Below, in pieces: positions 16,169 to 19,152 of a stretch of DNA of 19,152 bases (its first letter is position 1; the number at the start of each line of letters is the position of its first letter). Made by a program: the position numbers and the translations under genes. Location of the stretch: assembly GCA_002179805.1 (NCBI GenBank), contig NAVB01000856.1, positions 1 through 19,152 of the forward strand, read 5' to 3'. Source of the DNA: Acanthamoeba lenticulata (lineage: Eukaryota; Discosea; Longamoebia; Acanthamoebidae). The notes beneath the pieces were generated by a model. It was given only the letters and a program-made list of their open reading frames with translations, ran no database searches and was not told the DNA's origin.

Positions 16169-19152
16169 ATGATGGCCGAAACAAACGGACCCACCGACAA
16201 GGCGGAGCTTCAGATTTTGCGAGATGAGAACGCGGCAATGCGACGCGAAATTGATGCGCTCGTGCAAGCGAAAGAAATCGCCCGAGAGAAAGTCAGGGTA
16301 TGGCCCCGTTGTCTGCTTCGCAATCTTTGTTCGGGGGCGGGTTTTGACTGTAGCGGGAGGAACACGCAGAGCGCCATCCAAGAGCTGGTGGAAGAGAACA
16401 AACGGCTCAAGACAAAGCTCAATAGTTTGGAGGTATTTAGTTATGTTTTTTTGATTATTTTTTATTTTATTTAGAAAATTATTTTATTTTATCATTTATT
16501 TCAATTGTAATAATGAAGAGCCACCACGCCGTTGTCATTGTGAGTTGGCTTCTGCTTACGAAAGGAACATGTTTCGGTTGCAGACACAACTGTCTAATCT
16601 CGTGGCGGAGCGCAATGCCCTCGCCAAGCGGGTACAGATGGCCAATGGCGAAGAGGTAACGCGTGCACACCCTGCTGCTCGTCCTCAAAAGGGCGCACCC
16701 TGAGACTGCTCGCGTCTCTTCTTCTTGTTGCTTTTTGCTGATGGCCCATTGCTGGACAACTCCAGGGAGACGAGGAGCAGCCGTCACAGCAGCAACAACA
16801 GCAGCCGCCACAGTCGCCACAGCCAGAGTCGCCCGCCCTGAACCGCAGCGGCAATGCGCGGCCCCTTCGGCGATCGTCGCAGTCCAAGGCCTCCAAATTC
16901 TTTGGCGTCGGCGCGGCGATCGTCGAGGAGGAGGCCGGCTCGGTCGAAGCCCTCAAGATCGAGGAGGACGGCCTCCTCATGTGGCGCAATGAGGTTCACC
17001 ACGCGCCCCACCTTCCTGCCCTTGAGCCCGTGCCCATGCCCGTGTGTGATGTGTGATCGCTAATCACATGGGCCCCGGATCATCCTCTCGCAGATCGACA
17101 ACATCATCGAGGTGCGGGGCGGCACGCTGGAGAAGCTCGTCCTGCGACTCCTGCACGAGGCCACGCCGCGTGTCTCGCCGGACTACATCACCGACTTCAT
17201 CCTCACCCACCGGGGCTTCGCCACCACCGACGATGTGCTCGGCATCCTCATCAAGAAGTGCGTTCTTCTCCCTCTTCTCTTGGCCTCGCTCGCGTCGGAC
17301 GGCGCTCAACGTGTGGCCCTCGATTGTGCGCACTTGGGACAGATACCACGACTGCACGGCAGAGATCGACAAAGAGGAAAAGATCACGCGGCTACGCATC
17401 TGCAACGTGCTGGAGCTGTGGGCCGAGCTCCAGGGCGAGGACCTGGCGAACGAGGAGAAGTTCCTCACCTTCGTCAAGACCCACATGCAAATCATCGATG
17501 GGGTACAGCTCGGCCACATCCTGCCCACGCTCGTGCCACGCGCAACGACCCCATGACTGGGCTCTTCCCCTCGCGGTGCGCTGGGCGGCCTTTTACACAA
17601 CTCACACGCACGTGCGCCCGGTCGCGCGCCTCGCAGGAGCGCATGGCGCAGGGCATCCTGCGGCGATTGGCCTCTCGCCTGGGCGACGGCTCCGCCGTGT
17701 CCATTGGCTCGGAGAGCCCGGTGCGCGCCCCTCTCTCTTTCTCTGCGTCTCGCCCTTGCTCGCGGCCGCAGGCGCGGACGTCTGACAATTCTTGGTGAAA
17801 TGCCGGGCGGGACGAGCAGAAATTGACGCACAACCTGAGCGGCGAGCTGGACTCGCCGATCTCGAGCACCGAGGACCTCCGACGACTGTCCAAGTCCAAC
17901 TCGCCCCGCACGTCGTCTTCGCCCCGCTTGACGCGCAAGCTGGCGCCCATCAAGCAGCCCAAGCCCCTCATCCCCCGCGTAGAGACGCCCTCCTCCCCTT
18001 CTTCCTCTGCCTCGAGCCCAGTGCTCGCCCTCTGCGCTGGACTAACGGCGATGATGATGATGGTGATGGTGATGCACTCCAGATCAAGGACGCGGCGGAG
18101 CTCACCCTGGACGACATCGAGCCCGTGGAGCTGGCGCGACAGATGACCCTCCTCGACTACGCGCTGTTCCAGAAGATCCGTCCGTCCGAGTACAACAACG
18201 TGGCCTGGACCAAGAAGAACAAGGAGACCACCTCGCCCAATCTCCTACGCTTCATCCGGCGATTCAACGAGGTGCGCCCGTCTTTCTATTTTTTTAATTT
18301 AATTTTATTTTTTCCAATTAAAGCATCGTTGTTGTTCTTTTTATACTGTTAATTGGTTATTTTCATTTGTTTTTTTTTTTAAAAAAATAAAATGCATGCA
18401 TGCATGTTGCAGGTATCGATCTGGGTGCAGAGCACGATCCTGTCGGGCAAGAGCGCCAAGAGGCGCGCCGCGCTGGTGGACCACTTTGCCAAGACCGCGG
18501 TGGCCTTCCGGAAACTCAACAACTTCAACGGGATCATGCAAATCGTGTCGGCCATGGAGGGCGCCGCCGTGCACCGCCTCCAGAAGACCTTTGAACGGGT
18601 GCGGCCCAAGTCGAGGACCAAGTACGCCGAGCTGCTCGAGCTCATGTCCTCCGGCAGCTCCTACAAGTTCTACAGAGAGGTGCGCCCCAAGCGGCTCCCC
18701 GCGCAGCGTTGTGCGCATGGACTCATAAGACGATCGTTGCATATGTGTGTGCGTGTGTGCGTGTTCAAGGCACTCGGCGCGGCGAATCCCCCGGTGGTGC
18801 CCTACATGGGCATGTACCTCACCGATCTCATGACCCTCGACGAGGTCCACAAGCACACGCTCGAGCCCGGCCATCCCGGTATGCCTTTCCCGCACCCACC
18901 GCGACAATCAATGATGTGGAGGATGATGACGAAGAGGAAGAAGATGAGGAGGAAGAGGGCGCCTCGAGGTTAACGATGGCGATGTGGTCTGACGGGGGAT
19001 GGGGCGGCACGTTTCATCCAGGGTACATCAACTTTACCAAGAGGACACAGATCGCCTCGGTGATGAAGAAGATTCTGGAGCAGCAGAGCGCCGAATACCC
19101 ACTTCAGTCCATCGACTGCGTCCAGGTGCGCCTCACCCACCAAGGCCTTTAT
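16169..19152 (+). CDS. Ras guanine nucleotide exchange factor: coiled coil, REM (RasGEF_N), RasGEF catalytic domain; 3' truncated
   Basis: RasGEFs catalyse GDP release from Ras-family GTPases. Exons: 16169-16297, 16370-16432, 16584-16655, 16766-16993, 17094-17257, 17343-17502, 17637-17720, 17820-17978, 18083-18271, 18413-18679, 18770-18878, 19022-19125; an intron then runs off the right edge. 576 codons are visible. Residues 1-88 form a leucine-rich coiled coil (AELQILRDENAAMRREIDAL, ELVEENKRLKTKLNSLE). A Gln/Pro-rich linker follows. The REM domain spans about 160-265 (GGTLEKLVLRLLHEATPRVS, NVLELWAEL). A Ser-rich linker leads to the catalytic domain from about 360 (VELARQMTLLDYALFQKI, RFIRRFNEVSIWVQSTIL, NNFNGIMQIVSAMEGAAV, VPYMGMYLTDL, YINFTKR). 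Conserved blocks are present, so activity is likely. The layout recalls the many Dictyostelium Gef proteins; the specific Ras or Rap target cannot be read. ATG 16169 is followed by a second ATG at 16172. Confidence 0.9.
18050..18074 (+). repeat. GAT/GGT trinucleotide tract in a RasGEF intron
   Basis: Four GAT units and interspersed GGT/GAT units lie just upstream of the acceptor CACTCCAG of the intron at 17979-18082. The tract keeps the exon 8 frame open, so it looks coding, but splicing at PLIPR|IKDAAEL fits the domain layout better. Confidence 0.8.
18380..18405 (+). repeat. Self-complementary ATGC repeat and T/A tract next to a RasGEF 3' splice site
   Basis: In the intron at 18272-18412, a run of T is followed by a run of A, which can pair. 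It is followed by ATGCATGCATGCAT at 18392-18405, a perfect 14-bp palindrome. The acceptor AG lies only six bases beyond it, at 18411-18412. Confidence 0.85.

Noticed and set aside
1..19152. CRISPR array, prophage, defence island or biosynthetic cluster
   Set aside because: No spaced direct repeats, integrase, transposase or clustered prokaryotic-type operon are seen. Genes are intron-rich, single and unrelated in pathway.

Overview
The window looks like an ordinary gene-dense nuclear segment of a free-living amoeba, most likely Acanthamoeba or a close relative. That is inferred from GC-rich codons, about 60 mostly short introns (commonly 60-150 nt) with GTRCG-type donors, compact spacing, and a eukaryotic gene set. 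No organism-specific marker was searched. I see no tRNA, rRNA, CRISPR array, phage or transposon, and no clear undescribed multi-gene system. Gene models were built by following reading frame, splice phase and recalled family resemblance across introns.

Layout, left to right. (1) 1-571, minus: 5' part of a NEDD8-conjugating E2 (UBC12/UBE2M), running off the left edge. (2) 807-1784, minus: a secreted Cys/Asp-rich protein of about 239 aa with thrombospondin-type-3-like calcium-binding repeats. (3) 1785-2334: intergenic, with small palindromes. (4) 2335-3069, minus: an intronless 244-codon ORF of unknown function and doubtful status. (5) 3158-9101, minus: a 23-exon TRAPPC10/Trs130 gene (TRAPPII tethering complex, about 1379 aa). 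(6) 9265-12365, plus: a 14-exon SRP72 gene (658 aa). (7) 12773-15481, minus: a 10-exon ELL-type RNA polymerase II elongation factor (635 aa). (8) 16169-19152, plus: a RasGEF with coiled coil, REM domain and catalytic domain, cut at the right edge after 12 exons.

TRAPPC10 and SRP72 are divergent with only 163 bp between start codons. Both serve the secretory pathway (ER targeting and Golgi tethering), so a shared promoter is plausible. SRP72 and ELL converge on a 407-bp spacer, and ELL and RasGEF diverge from a 687-bp spacer. The other genes (neddylation, transcription elongation, Ras signalling) have no evident shared pathway.

The most interesting signals are in gene structure. There are two apparent GC-AG introns, two 39-nt introns, a possible 28-nt intron at the TRAPPC10 N-terminus, and a 60-nt in-frame optional intron. 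One acceptor follows an A/C-only tract instead of a pyrimidine tract. A long Arg/Glu helix is inserted in ELL, and the secreted protein's repeats resemble bacterial ones.
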